NCBI RefSeq assembly: GCF_016587355.1 | Contig: NZ_BNJF01000010.1 | Location: 1-64,000, forward strand | Length of the DNA stretch: 64,000 bases | Source: Ktedonospora formicarum | Lineage (GTDB): Bacteria; Chloroflexota; Ktedonobacteria; Ktedonobacterales; Ktedonobacteraceae | Reading direction: 5' to 3' | Shown: positions 1-9,107 of the stretch, piece after piece | How positions within the stretch are numbered: the stretch's first letter is position 1 | Layout: each line of letters opens with the position of its first letter | The notes under the pieces: generated by a model | The model's database searches: none | What the model was told of the DNA's origin: nothing | The model's input: only the letters and a program-made list of their open reading frames with translations | Made by a program: the position numbers and the translations under genes

Positions 1-195
1 TTGACTATTGATGCCCTCCCTTTTATACTCAATATATGAGTAATCATTCATTGAATAATAGTCCTGGAACCGAATGAGAAAACATGCGTGTTTCATCATC
101 TCGGCAAGTTCTTTTCTAAAGATTTGATAGGCTGAATCTTCTTACTGTGCCGACGTTTGGCAGTGAGGGAGAGTTTCTCTCAAAAGGAGTACCTC

Positions 196-522
196 TTGAA
201 TCTCTTGCAGGTGATAAGATCAGACTCTCAGCAGAGCGCCTATCGTGTAGTGGGCACGCAACGTATTATTGTGGAATTGGGAGAGCATCAGTTTCGAGTT
301 CTTATCCAATATTGGAATAGACGGCGCTGGACGATTCCTGAGTACAAAGGGGTTCGTTATCTCAATGGGGTATTAAGAGATGGAGACGGCTCCTGGGTCG
401 TAGTCTGTGATGACCTTACCGCATTGAGCTGTGCCTTGAGCTGTCTACCAACGATATATCAGCATCTTCTTACTCCTGACAGCGATGATTGGCAACCTTC
501 GGAAGGATTGAAAGGAGGGTGA
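196..522 (+). CDS. Hypothetical protein, about 108 aa
   Basis: I do not recognise this family. The TTG at 196 follows AAAAGGAG at a normal distance, so I prefer it; the frame is open from an earlier TTG at 157. The product is soluble, rich in Trp and Arg, with no signal peptide or membrane segment. It ends in a Gly/Lys tail whose codons supply the ribosome binding site of the next gene, only 3 nt downstream, so the two form a tight unit. Function unknown. Confidence 0.55.
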   Translation: MNLLQVIRSDSQQSAYRVVGTQRIIVELGEHQFRVLIQYWNRRRWTIPEYKGVRYLNGVLRDGDGSWVVVCDDLTALSCALSCLPTIYQHLLTPDSDDWQPSEGLKGG

Positions 523-525
523 ACG

Positions 526-774
526 ATGTCTAGAATCGAGATTGAGGCTCGCTTCTTTCTCTTTACGTTTCTTGGAGCGCTTGTCCACTCGGAGCAGATT
601 ACCACAGCAACCATCAATAGGGAGCATATGGTTACTGACCTGTTAGCACGCTATCCGCTAGAACGCTGGTATGAGATGCAAATCCTCACCAAAGAGCAAG
701 TGCGCGCCTGGCTTGAACAGGCCCTGGTGCTCCTTACGATTGACCAGGATGATGCTCGGGATGAAGCGGTATGA
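526..774 (+). CDS. Hypothetical protein, 82 aa
   Basis: A small, probably helical protein. GAAAGGAGGG stands just before the ATG, a strong start signal, and the gene is 3 nt from the preceding one, so they are almost certainly co-transcribed. No signal peptide, membrane helix or metal-binding motif is visible. The C-terminal half is acidic (DQDDARDEAV). Function unknown. Confidence 0.6.
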   Translation: MSRIEIEARFFLFTFLGALVHSEQITTATINREHMVTDLLARYPLERWYEMQILTKEQVRAWLEQALVLLTIDQDDARDEAV

Positions 775-1683
775 CCGCGAAATGGAGTGTACATAGAAGA
801 GAAATTCATAATATTCAAGGCCACGTAAGTTGCAGCATCTTGCATTCATATGTAAGATATTAGTAAAAGAGTGATATATTACTCTATGACATTTATGTGT
901 ACTTTGTGTGTAGGGGAATTGGAAAGCGAGCTTGGTTCTTTGATGGCAAGAAAGGGATACGCATGCCAGGAATCGTTGTCTCACTCTATAAGTGCGTCAC
1001 AAGCGCATGCCCCAATGATTTCTCTCCCTAGATAGTGTGAGATAAAGTGAGTCTATTGTACTAGCTGTTGATCGTTAGATCTGTATGTATGACGATCTAT
1101 GTCGTCAGGTGGCTGGTCCCCGAGGTTCCCTGATAGAGTCTTTCTCCCATCACGCTCGCATATGTTTATAAACATACTGCTGATGCCCGATGTTTGCAGG
1201 CAGATTGATTCCCTGGTCCCATTGAACCGGACCATTTTTGTGAGCCTGCCTTTCCGATACGCGCCAGTTTTTTTGCGAACGGGGCTGCGAGGAAAGGAAA
1301 AAGACCAATCGACTTTATTCCCCACAAATTGGAGTATGCCAACAGGCATAGAGAGGAGGTTATCGAAGCGGAAGACTGGCATTGATGTGGTAGGTGATGG
1401 GCGCCGATAATCTCGCTCCAGAAGGCGAAGCTTTCCGTCCTTTGCTCCCTGGCACCTGGACCCATGCATAGTTGCATGGGCCAAGCAGAGATATCCCTGG
1501 CTTTTGAGCTCTCTTTCGGGACCATATCAACAATACCCGATAGTGAGCTGAGAGGTCAGTGAACTTCTCCGCGAACCCTTCGAAAAGAAGGGGCGTGCTG
1601 GCAGTACCTCGCGTGGTAAATGCCTGCGAGTTGGCACTCTTTCTGGAAGGGGTTTCGCAATGGTGTGGGTGAAGGGGCGTGCC
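775..1683. other. 909-nt stretch with no recognisable gene
   Basis: Open frames exist on both strands around 1053-1525 but they overlap one another and match nothing I know. Visible structure: a perfect 16-bp palindrome TATGTTTATAAACATA at 1161-1176, which is operator-like, and a perfect 8-bp hairpin (CCCATGCA, loop TAGT, TGCATGGG) at 1461-1480. The rest could be promoter DNA for the exporter gene downstream or the remains of a decayed gene. Confidence 0.4.
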
Positions 1684-2565
1684 ATGCGGGTTACCATAAA
1701 AGGCGTGAAAATCGCCTTCCTAGTGTTGCTCATCGCGGCGTCAGCGTTCGCGGCGGGTCAGCAGCATGGGCGGAGTTGGTCTCCGGGGCGTTTCGGGCAT
1801 TATACCCTGGATTATGGGTGGCTTGGTGCGTTGACTGGTGCGCTTACGAGCGCAACCAGTGTCGGGGTCGTCGCGCTGCCTCCCGTTCTGGTTCTGGTGC
1901 AGCACGTGGCGGCCCCCGTTGTGGTGGGTGTGAGCTTCATTGTCTCGGCGGTCATCAAATTGGTCGGATTTCAGCAACTCCAGAAGCGCGAGCAGATCGA
2001 CGGCAAGGTGGCATGGTCGCTGTTTTTCGGGAGCGTCCCGGCGACTCTCATCACATCCCTGCTGATGGGTGGCAGGTACGGCTCTAGCACGCTCATCGTG
2101 CATGCGTTGGGCGGCATATTGATCGTCTCGGCGGTCTTCTTTGGGGTGAAGCCGGTAATTCTGCGAGCGCGTCAGAAGGAGGAGGGCGTTCAGCCCTCTC
2201 CGTCCTGGCAGCGTCTGAGCGTGACAGTGGGCATGGGCGCGCTCGTTGGAGTGGTGGTGGGGCTGGCCTCTGTCGGGAGCAGTTCGCTCTTCATGCTCGT
2301 CATGCTGCTCCTGCACCCGAAGATGGAGCCTGCGAGCCTGGTTGGGAACGGTCTGGTGGCCTCCCTCGGGGTGATATTTGCTGGTTCCATCGGCACCCTT
2401 GCCACAGGAACTATTGACTGGAACATCACGGGTGGGCTTATTCTGGGCTCGCTTCCCGCTGTGTTCTTTGGGGCGTGGGTGATCAAGAAGATCCCCGCGA
2501 AACTCCTCATGGCAGTCCTGATGAGTGTCCTGGGGCTCTCGGGAGGGCTGCTGCTCGTTAAGTAG
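1684..2565 (+). CDS. TSUP family (TauE/SafE-type) membrane exporter/permease
   Basis: A 293-aa polytopic inner-membrane protein with about eight hydrophobic segments arranged as two similar halves. In each half a long Gly/Ala/Val-rich helix begins with a small-residue motif (GALTGALTSATSVG near the N-terminus and GALVGVVVGLASVGSSS near the middle), as in the sulfite exporter TauE/SafE family. Known members move sulfite, sulfoacetate or other small anions; the substrate cannot be told here. I chose ATG 1684 after GGTGAAGGGG; an upstream in-frame ATG at 1660 is less well placed. A strong hairpin follows at 2618. Monocistronic. Confidence 0.85.
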   Translation: MRVTIKGVKIAFLVLLIAASAFAAGQQHGRSWSPGRFGHYTLDYGWLGALTGALTSATSVGVVALPPVLVLVQHVAAPVVVGVSFIVSAVIKLVGFQQLQKREQIDGKVAWSLFFGSVPATLITSLLMGGRYGSSTLIVHALGGILIVSAVFFGVKPVILRARQKEEGVQPSPSWQRLSVTVGMGALVGVVVGLASVGSSSLFMLVMLLLHPKMEPASLVGNGLVASLGVIFAGSIGTLATGTIDWNITGGLILGSLPAVFFGAWVIKKIPAKLLMAVLMSVLGLSGGLLLVK

Positions 2566-2617
2566 TAGGTGTGAGGTTGATCAGGTGATGCTTATCTGCT
2601 CATACCTCAATTCTAAG

Positions 2618-2658
2618 GAGGAGATCTGGGGCCTACATGGCCTCCAGATCTCCTCTGC
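2618..2658 (+). terminator. Terminator after TSUP gene
   Basis: GAGGAGATCTGG and GGCC (2618-2633) pair with GGCC and CCAGATCTCCTC (2639-2655), with a TACAT loop and one bulged T. A short T-rich tail follows. Confidence 0.75.
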
Positions 2659-2942
2659 GTTTTGGCTCCGCATTGGAGGAAGCGGTGTTCAGCGCCTCCA
2701 TTCATTCGCTGAAGGTAAACGGTGTCACTTCCTTTTGCCTTTAACTTATCCTTTTTCGTATGTTTCCAGAATAGCAACTTTTGCTTTTACTATTAGTTAC
2801 ATACTTTTTTTAAGATACCTCACATTTTAGCGGTATAAGTAGTTAAAATTTTTAATTTTCTACGTCTATATAAGTGGGTGAGTAGTAGATAAAGTGGCTA
2901 CTTGCCGGTAATATTTCAAAACATTGAGGAGAAAATAATCGT

Positions 2943-3821
2943 ATGCCTCTAGCTTATGGGAACGAGAAGCTGTTCCTGGCTTGGGAAGGAACCGACAAAT
3001 ATTTACGCGTCTTATCATCGAATGATGGTATCGACTTTGAAAATGAACATAAATTGCAAGAGAGCAGTCTGAGGAGCACACGACCAGCCATTGCTTTTGG
3101 CAAAGGGTTAATCTTTGTTGCTTGGATTGATCATGATGAATATATAAATATTGCATCATCGCCCGATGGCCTCAATTGGAGCGATAAGATGACAATGGAG
3201 GAGACAGCTCATCGCCGTTGCGTCCCTGCTCTCACTTTTGCCGATGACAAGCTTTTTCTGGCTTGGGCTGGTCGCGACCACAAGAGTCATATCAATATCA
3301 CCTCCTTCAATGTGGCTGATGATGGTGCGCTAGCTCCATTCGATAAGGTAACGTTGGATGAGGAAGCTACAGGTGAGTCAGGGCCTGCTTTAACAACGGC
3401 AAATGATAGAATCTACCTTGCCTGGCAGGGCCGAGATAACCATATCAATATCCTTTCATCGACAAATGGCAAAAGTTTCCAGAACAAACAGACGCTAAAA
3501 GAGGAAAGCCCTCATACAGCTACACCAGGACTTGTTTATGGTAACGGGTATTTGTACCTTTCCTGGATCGGTCATGATAGGCGGGTCAATCTTCTGTCTT
3601 CTGAAGATGGGAAAAACTGGGGCCAGAAGGTGACACTGGACGAGAAATCTTCAAGCACAGGAGTCTCTGGTCTGGCTTATGGCAATAATACGCTCTTTGT
3701 AGATTGGTCTGGCCATGAACATGAGCATCACCTCAATGTCATGTCCCTTAAGCTTACAGGCACAGATGGCACTATTCCAACTGAAGGGGAAAAAGTGACG
3801 TTGGAAGCTGAGGCTGACTAA
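2943..3821 (+). CDS. Six-repeat beta-propeller-like protein (sialidase/BNR-like)
   Basis: A 292-aa protein built almost wholly from six repeats of about 47 residues, each following the plan P-A-L-x-x-G-N-x-x-L-F-L-A-W-x-G-x-D, then a N-I-x-S-S-x-D-G-x-x-W/F strand and a K-x-T-L-x-E-x-S strand. Repeats start near residues 1, 47, 94, 147, 194 and 241. This looks like one six-bladed propeller similar to non-catalytic sialidase-type propellers. No signal peptide is visible, so it may be cytoplasmic or exported in an unusual way. The start has GAGGAG at a suitable distance. Ligand unknown; probably carbohydrate or protein binding. Monocistronic with its own terminator. Confidence 0.7.
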   Translation: MPLAYGNEKLFLAWEGTDKYLRVLSSNDGIDFENEHKLQESSLRSTRPAIAFGKGLIFVAWIDHDEYINIASSPDGLNWSDKMTMEETAHRRCVPALTFADDKLFLAWAGRDHKSHINITSFNVADDGALAPFDKVTLDEEATGESGPALTTANDRIYLAWQGRDNHINILSSTNGKSFQNKQTLKEESPHTATPGLVYGNGYLYLSWIGHDRRVNLLSSEDGKNWGQKVTLDEKSSSTGVSGLAYGNNTLFVDWSGHEHEHHLNVMSLKLTGTDGTIPTEGEKVTLEAEAD

Positions 3822-3842
3822 GAGGCGTTCTCTTTCGGTGGG

Positions 3843-3880
3843 AGGCCGCTGGTTTTAATCAGTGGTCTCTCTTTTTTTAT
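3843..3880 (+). terminator. Terminator after propeller gene
   Basis: GAGGCCGCTG pairs with CAGTGGTCTC through a short A/T-rich loop, with two wobble pairs, and is followed by a run of seven T. Confidence 0.75.
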
Positions 3881-4228
3881 CTCCGCTAGATCCATAACAT
3901 TTGTCATGAAACAACAAATTCAGAGGCTTCTCCCCTTTGCGTCTGCGCCCACCTATCTATCATTCCGTCCTCCCCTTGCGGCGGTTTAGGAAGTGAGCCT
4001 CTATGTAGGCTCGCCCACCCCAAAAAATGTGAACTTCATTACTCCTGTGCCTTTCTCATAGTAATTTTGTGGCCTGTGTCATACTCATCTATTCATTTTC
4101 CGGATATGCTTGCTCATAAGAAGAACGGCTGCAACCCTACATAATATTCATCTCAAAACTTAATAAACTAATTGAGCTATTCAAAATTATTGATTTCTAA
4201 AAAGTAAAGTATATGTGAGAAAACGGTT
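3881..4228. other. Intergenic, no gene seen
   Basis: An A/T-rich leader before the deacetylase gene. There is one weak hairpin around 3995-4012 (GAGCCT/AGGCTC) and no convincing open frame. Probably promoter DNA. Confidence 0.4.
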
Positions 4229-5011
4229 ATGAAAAAGATGATACTGACAACCCTCGTACTCATTATATGTCTGGGTGCCTGGGCTTCATATGTAATCACC
4301 TATCCAGACACGGTGCAAAAGGCTGGAGCGCAGACCGCATCAACACCAACACCAACGCCAGTCGAAGATAAGACAAAGCCTATTTCGCCTAAAATGAAGG
4401 CCAATGTCTTCTCACAGGGAAGCGACGCAGTCAACGAGATTGCATTGACCTTTGACGATGGTCCGAGCCCTACATATACCGCGCAAATCCTTGATATCCT
4501 GCAAAGATACCAGATCAAAGCGACCTTTTTCTGTATTGGTCAACAGGTGCAGGAGTTTCCAGCGTTGGTCCAGCAGGAGTTTCAGGATGGGGAAATTGTT
4601 GGGAACCATACCTGGAGCCATCCTGATCTTACGACGCTTTCTGTACAGGATATCAATTCCCAAATGCAAATGACCTCTAACCAGATAAAGAATGCGACTG
4701 GTATCACACCAGTACTCTTTCGCCCTCCCTATGGGGCAATCGATGACAAGGTCAAAGAGCAGTCCGATGGTTTAAATATGACGCCGGTACTCTGGTCTAT
4801 TGATACAACGGACTGGCAAATGCCAGGGGTTGATGCAATAGTAAACAATGTGGTGAGTAATGTTGGTAATGGAAGTATCATTCTCATGCACGATGGTGGT
4901 GGAGATCGTTCTCAGACTATTGCAGCTCTTCCGCGAATCATCACTGCCTTGCAGCAGCGCGGCTTTCGGATCGTCACAATTCCAGAACTCATGGCCGATG
5001 CCGGTGAATGA
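4229..5011 (+). CDS. Polysaccharide deacetylase (CE4/NodB domain), membrane-anchored or secreted
   Basis: A 260-aa protein with an N-terminal hydrophobic signal/anchor (residues 4-22), a Thr/Pro-rich linker (about 34-46) and a complete CE4 domain. The motifs appear in order: TFDDG near 74-78 (catalytic Asp plus metal Asp), NHTWSH near 126-131 (metal His pair), RPPYG near 165, DTTDW near 192 and LMHD near 220 (catalytic His). CE4 enzymes remove N- or O-acetyl groups from peptidoglycan, chitin or xylan. With no substrate clue next door, a cell-wall peptidoglycan GlcNAc deacetylase is the default guess. All catalytic residues are present. Confidence 0.93.
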   Translation: MKKMILTTLVLIICLGAWASYVITYPDTVQKAGAQTASTPTPTPVEDKTKPISPKMKANVFSQGSDAVNEIALTFDDGPSPTYTAQILDILQRYQIKATFFCIGQQVQEFPALVQQEFQDGEIVGNHTWSHPDLTTLSVQDINSQMQMTSNQIKNATGITPVLFRPPYGAIDDKVKEQSDGLNMTPVLWSIDTTDWQMPGVDAIVNNVVSNVGNGSIILMHDGGGDRSQTIAALPRIITALQQRGFRIVTIPELMADAGE

Positions 5012-5059
5012 GGGTTATCCGAGGCTATAAGTCATTTTGAGTGAGCTGGTGATCAGTCC

Positions 5060-5106
5060 GTTTGCCACAAGGTATTCATGAAACATATGGATACCTTGGG
5101 GCAAAC
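5060..5106. terminator. Hairpin between convergent genes
   Basis: GTTTGCC and CAAGGTAT pair with ATACCTTG and GGCAAAC around a short loop. It sits between the 3' ends of the deacetylase (+) and the next gene (-), so it probably ends both transcripts, although the T run is weak. Confidence 0.5.
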
Positions 5107-5151
5107 TAGCTCTATTATGCCAGCGCTAATGCAAAGTGCGAAAAAGATCCA

Positions 5152-5886
5152 TCATTCCAGCAGATCCTTCCCGGTTGAGGTTTGAGTTTCAGACTCACGA
5201 ATGACTTGCAGTTGGTTCACAATATGGGGAAAACCATCATGACAATTAATCAGATAGCGTGCGATAGTATCGCTAGGGTATGCTTTATCTGACGTGGGCC
5301 GATGCCCCTTTGACGCATATTTGCGGGTCATAGGATTTTTCCCAGGAGGAAGAATGTAGCGGATTTCTCCAGAATACTGGCGTTCCCGCACCTGAATGGT
5401 AACCTTCTCCCCAATAGGATACGCTCCTTCACCCATCGGTCCAAAAAGCTGAGCAAACTGTTCGTCACTTCCATCGAGTATGTAGGGTTCATAGACGCGA
5501 CGTCCATTTTTAAGAGACTCAATGATAGGGACGCGTTCATCTGTTTCCATGGTCACAATCCAGAGGCTTAAAAAAACTTGTGGCTGTACAACAGCAACAG
5601 GGGTCCACATCAAGGCTTTCATACTTGCATGTGCATGAGTGGCTTTACGTGCCGCATGTTCGAAAAGTTTCATTTGGATGTGACGAAGAAGTTCATCGCT
5701 TGTATATCGACTGAGATGCTTAAGAGAAGCTATCTCGATACCGTCTACCTTTACTACAGCCTGTATACCCGATTGTTGCCAGTCAATAGCGTCGAGCGGG
5801 ATCTGTATCTGCTTGCCTATCGCCTCAATCTGCTCGGCTATTTGGCAGGCCTCTTGTTGTTTGGTATCTTGATGTGAGTAGGTCAT
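5152..5886 (-). CDS. Hypothetical protein, 244 aa
   Basis: I do not recognise the family. I chose the ATG whose complement is 5884-5886 because AGGAG lies about 10 nt upstream; an in-frame ATG at 5928 lacks a binding site. Cytoplasmic by composition. The N-terminal 40 residues are Gln-rich and probably helical; the middle contains a hydrophobic strand-rich stretch (VAVVQPQVFLSLWIVTME). No catalytic motif is visible. Confidence 0.6.
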   Translation of the reverse strand: MTYSHQDTKQQEACQIAEQIEAIGKQIQIPLDAIDWQQSGIQAVVKVDGIEIASLKHLSRYTSDELLRHIQMKLFEHAARKATHAHASMKALMWTPVAVVQPQVFLSLWIVTMETDERVPIIESLKNGRRVYEPYILDGSDEQFAQLFGPMGEGAYPIGEKVTIQVRERQYSGEIRYILPPGKNPMTRKYASKGHRPTSDKAYPSDTIARYLINCHDGFPHIVNQLQVIRESETQTSTGKDLLE

Positions 5887-6418
5887 TGATTCTGGCTCCT
5901 CACAAGGCAAGTATGAAGCCTGCCTCATCTAGGAAGAACATTAAATGAGGGGAATGCGTCTCATGGATATCTCGGCGGAAACGACCACTCTTTGGGAGAC
6001 GCGCTCTATCTGCTACGTACCTATGTTCGCTACGAGAATTCTCCACAGTATGGGAAATGATCCAGATACAGCATTAAGAGCAAAGGGTGAGCGTTGGTAG
6101 TGCATGAAGAAAATTCGCACGATGTTCTTCCAATTTTAGTAAGTCACCACCAGCGAGAGTTTGTCAAGATAGTATACCTGAAACAGAAGCTTCTGCAAAA
6201 TATGAGGAGAAAAAGTCTTAGAGGAAGCAGATGGTGTTTGATGTGACATGGTCGCTGGATTGGCTGTAAGCTTTTTCCTTCTCTGCCAATGAAATTGCTC
6301 GATTGGCTGTGGCGAAACATGACTTGTGCTGCTAGTATAGGTAGCGAATATTCGCTTATGGATAGGGCGCGGGACGCCAGACTTACGCTCATTTTGAGAA
6401 CAGAGGGAAGCACGCTTC
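5887..6418. other. Intergenic with one possible 51-aa ORF
   Basis: A forward frame at 5945-6100 has a GAGGGG ahead of an internal ATG at 5963 but resembles nothing known, so I do not call it a gene. The open frames on the minus strand at 6136-6420 look like chance. Promoter elements for the divergent neighbours are probably here. Confidence 0.35.
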
Positions 6419-7411
6419 ATGGATATGGTGGATCAGCCAGAGAATAGACAGCAGGATTCGTCGGAGAACCTTCCGCAGCAAGGCGAAAAGCGCCTGAATC
6501 AGAAGACCTCTATGAATATTAGACATTCGCCACTGATCATCATTGTGGCGCTCTTTTATATTGTTCTATGGGGGTCGGCCTTTATTGCTACCAAGGTTGG
6601 GGTTACTCTCAGTCCCCCGATAACCTTCCTCGCAATCCGCTTTCTTGCTGCAGCGCTCATCATGGCGGTACTCGTGTGGATAGGGAAGTTTTCATGGCCA
6701 CGCGGATGGGCAGCCTGGGGTCGCCTCGTGATCTTCGGTCTGCTGAACTGCGCCTTGTACCTGGGATGTAATTACATAGCGCTCCGCTCACTCTCGGCGG
6801 GCATGGCATCAATTATTGCCGCCACGAATCCACTTATACTCACCCTGATTGCGCCATTGCTGTTACGCGAGCGTCTGACGTGGTGGCGTATTCTTGGTCT
6901 TGTGTTGGGATTTGGCGGGGTGGTCTTTGTCATGAGCGCCAGGCTCAATGGAGGTGGTCATCTCGATACGGTGGGCGGGATGATCATAGCGTTTCTTGGG
7001 GTTGTAGGGCTGGTTGGAGCTACTATTTTCTATAAACGGTACCCGCCCCGTGAGCATGCCTTTGTGGTTAATGCGGTCCAACTGGGGGCAGCGGGTCTTG
7101 TACTCATACTCCCCGCGCTTCTTTTTGAGCATCCCACGCACATAGACATGGGCGCACCTCTCATCGAATCATTTCTCTATCTTGTCTTTGTGATAAGCAT
7201 TGGGGCTTCATTGCTCTGGTTCTGGCTCTTAAAGCGCGGTGAAGCGAGTGCTGTCAGTTCCTACTACTTTCTGACACCTATTGTCGGCCTTGTGTTATCA
7301 GCATTGTTACTGAGCGAACCCTTCGGCCTTCGTGACATGCTTGGACTTGTCGCCGTTGCCATCGGTATCGCGCTCATCAACCGTCCCGCGCGTACTCAGC
7401 CTGTTGACTAA
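6419..7411 (+). CDS. EamA/DMT-superfamily transporter
   Basis: A 330-aa integral membrane protein with ten predicted helices in two EamA halves. The first starts near residue 38 (ALFYIVLWGSAFIATKVG, the usual WGs.f...k signature) and the second near residue 185. A hydrophilic Gln/Asp-rich N-terminal tail of about 35 residues precedes the first helix, so ATG 6512 could be the real start, though ATG 6419 has GAGGGAAG upstream. Family members export amino acids, purines or other metabolites; the substrate cannot be assigned. Its 3' end is only 35 nt from the convergent oxidoreductase gene. Confidence 0.88.
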   Translation: MDMVDQPENRQQDSSENLPQQGEKRLNQKTSMNIRHSPLIIIVALFYIVLWGSAFIATKVGVTLSPPITFLAIRFLAAALIMAVLVWIGKFSWPRGWAAWGRLVIFGLLNCALYLGCNYIALRSLSAGMASIIAATNPLILTLIAPLLLRERLTWWRILGLVLGFGGVVFVMSARLNGGGHLDTVGGMIIAFLGVVGLVGATIFYKRYPPREHAFVVNAVQLGAAGLVLILPALLFEHPTHIDMGAPLIESFLYLVFVISIGASLLWFWLLKRGEASAVSSYYFLTPIVGLVLSALLLSEPFGLRDMLGLVAVAIGIALINRPARTQPVD

Positions 7412-7446
7412 ACTATAACCTTGTGGAACCTTCAAGCGGTGGTGTC

Positions 7447-8367
7447 TCATTGTGTGAATTCGGCGGCGTGGAGCTTCACGAAATCATACATGCTTATTGG
7501 CATCTCGCCAGTGAGTTTGAAAAAGTCGTCAGTCATACGGTCGTAACGCCCCTGAGCATGCAGGTCAGCCATCGCTTTGAAATGATTGGCGACGTGTGGA
7601 GAGGTCCCTGCCTCACGAAGTTTATCGGCCCACTGAGGGAGTGGCACATCGCGATAGCGTATCGTTCGACCAAGTGCCTCAGAAAAGATGCGTGCGTAGT
7701 GTTCGAGATCAGCCGACTCAAATCCAGTCAGATTGTACACATGACCGATATGTGGGTCCGGATTGTCAAGGATAATGGCTACGGCGCGCGCCACATCAAC
7801 CGCCGAAATCGGCGAGGTTTTGCCACCACCCAGTGGTAGCGCCAATTCGTCGGCATCCCGTACGCTAGCCGCGGCCAGAAGGAGAAAGAAGCCTTCAAGG
7901 AAGACTGTCGGTCGGACTGTAACGACCGGCAAGCCTGACCACAACAGCGCCTGCTCTGCCAGCCAATGCAGTTTGTGCTGTGGGCTGTCCGTGGTCTCGG
8001 TGATGCTCATCTGCGAGACTGTCATTTGCGACATATTCACGAAAGCCTCGACGCCGTGATAGCGTGCTATCGTGGCGGTGTTAATTGTGGCTTCCAGATA
8101 AGCCGGAGAGACAGACATTCCAAAGTAGATGCGCGCACACCCTTCGATGGCGCGATGCATCGATGTGAGATCTGTCAGGTCGCCCTGGACAACTTCGGCA
8201 CCGAGTCGGCGCAACGCTTCGGCTCGCTCATCCTCCCTCCGGACCAGGGCGCGGACCCTATGTCCCTTGGTGAGCAGTAATGCGGTAAGGTTGCGGCCGA
8301 TAGCACCGACATTGCCAGCCGCTCCGGTTACAAGAATTGGACTTTCATGTGTTGATTTCATCGCCAT
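7447..8367 (-). CDS. NmrA-like NAD(P)-binding oxidoreductase (atypical SDR)
   Basis: A 306-aa single Rossmann-fold protein. Residues 12-24 carry the dinucleotide-binding loop (VTGAAGNVGAIGR), which is two to three residues longer than the usual TGATGxxG form. VRREDE near 42 is typical of NADP-binding NmrA/HSCARG proteins, and RPTVFLEG near 152 matches the substrate-pocket motif of the family. There is no YxxxK catalytic pair, as usual for this branch. The role may be redox sensing or reduction of small quinones (compare YtfG/QorB). Monocistronic, convergent with the EamA gene. Confidence 0.85.
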   Translation of the reverse strand: MAMKSTHESPILVTGAAGNVGAIGRNLTALLLTKGHRVRALVRREDERAEALRRLGAEVVQGDLTDLTSMHRAIEGCARIYFGMSVSPAYLEATINTATIARYHGVEAFVNMSQMTVSQMSITETTDSPQHKLHWLAEQALLWSGLPVVTVRPTVFLEGFFLLLAAASVRDADELALPLGGGKTSPISAVDVARAVAIILDNPDPHIGHVYNLTGFESADLEHYARIFSEALGRTIRYRDVPLPQWADKLREAGTSPHVANHFKAMADLHAQGRYDRMTDDFFKLTGEMPISMYDFVKLHAAEFTQ

Positions 8368-8490
8368 ATACTTTATTGTAGAGTGGTAGCCTTGTAGATT
8401 GGGAGGTATTCGGCGTTTGGCGTGTTCTTGGATCTGATTGTCATTAGATGAGACATCACTTGATGGATATTTGTTGCCTCTACAAAAGGA

Positions 8491-8511
8491 TTCCCGTGTA
8501 ACTCACGGGAA
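8491..8511 (-). terminator. Terminator after YbaK-like gene
   Basis: A perfect 8-bp stem (TTCCCGTG/CACGGGAA) with a 5-nt loop. Read on the minus strand it is followed by TCCTTTTGT. It lies about 120 nt past the stop codon of the deacylase gene. Confidence 0.5.
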
Positions 8512-8627
8512 TTGATGCCTGTAGAGATCTTGTAAGACCTGAGACTTCAGGCAGCTGTTCGTGGAAGCAGGAACTAAACAGGATGTGTAGCTTGTTCATA
8601 TACAGATCGGCTCGGAGAACTGATCTG

Positions 8628-9107
8628 TTAAACAACGGCGCTCGGACCCGCAAAGTCCAGCATATGAGGGTGAACGAGATTGGCAAAATCAATGTACTTC
8701 ATGCTTATGGTGTCGGTGTGGGTGCCAGCGGAGAAGGTGATGGCATCTTCATTGGCAAGCCTTTTCTCGACATAGACGGGAAGTCCATACAGATTGCCAA
8801 AGGGGGGCATGGCGCCAATCTCACAATCGGGGAAAGCCATCGCCAAATCCTCCTCATCTGCCAGAAGCACCTCTTTGGCACCCAGCGACGCGCGAACCTT
8901 CTCCAGATTTGCCTGAGAGGAGGCGGGGAGCGCCAACTCCATCATCTTGCCATCGACATAAATGACCACGACCTTCGCCATCTTTTCGCTTGAAAGGTGC
9001 TCTGCTTGTGCTACCTGCTGGGCGCTACCTGCGCGTTCATGCTGCTGCTCCTGAAAAGGAACATGATTCTGTTGCAAGTATGTCTCCAGCTTCTCTTTGC
9101 ATTGCAT
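8628..9107 (-). CDS. YbaK/EbsC-type aminoacyl-tRNA deacylase domain protein
   Basis: A 159-aa free-standing YbaK domain. Family members hydrolyse mischarged tRNA, for example Cys- or Ala-tRNA(Pro). Features include the conserved Lys region (SSEKMAKVVVIYVDGK), LALPASSQANL, LLADEEDLAMAFPDCEIGAMPPFGNLYGLPVYV and the C-terminal SAGTHTDTISMKYIDFANLV. I chose the ATG at 9107 over the longer frame to 9149 because AGGAGG stands 8 nt upstream of it. Monocistronic. The exact tRNA substrate cannot be read from sequence. Confidence 0.88.
   Translation of the reverse strand: MQCKEKLETYLQQNHVPFQEQQHERAGSAQQVAQAEHLSSEKMAKVVVIYVDGKMMELALPASSQANLEKVRASLGAKEVLLADEEDLAMAFPDCEIGAMPPFGNLYGLPVYVEKRLANEDAITFSAGTHTDTISMKYIDFANLVHPHMLDFAGPSAVV

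Noticed and set aside
1053..1525. Overlapping open frames on both strands
   Set aside because: No family resemblance, no ribosome binding sites, and the frames exclude one another.
5945..6100. Forward 51-codon frame with GAGGGG before an internal ATG
   Set aside because: Too short and without recognisable features; could be real but cannot be supported.
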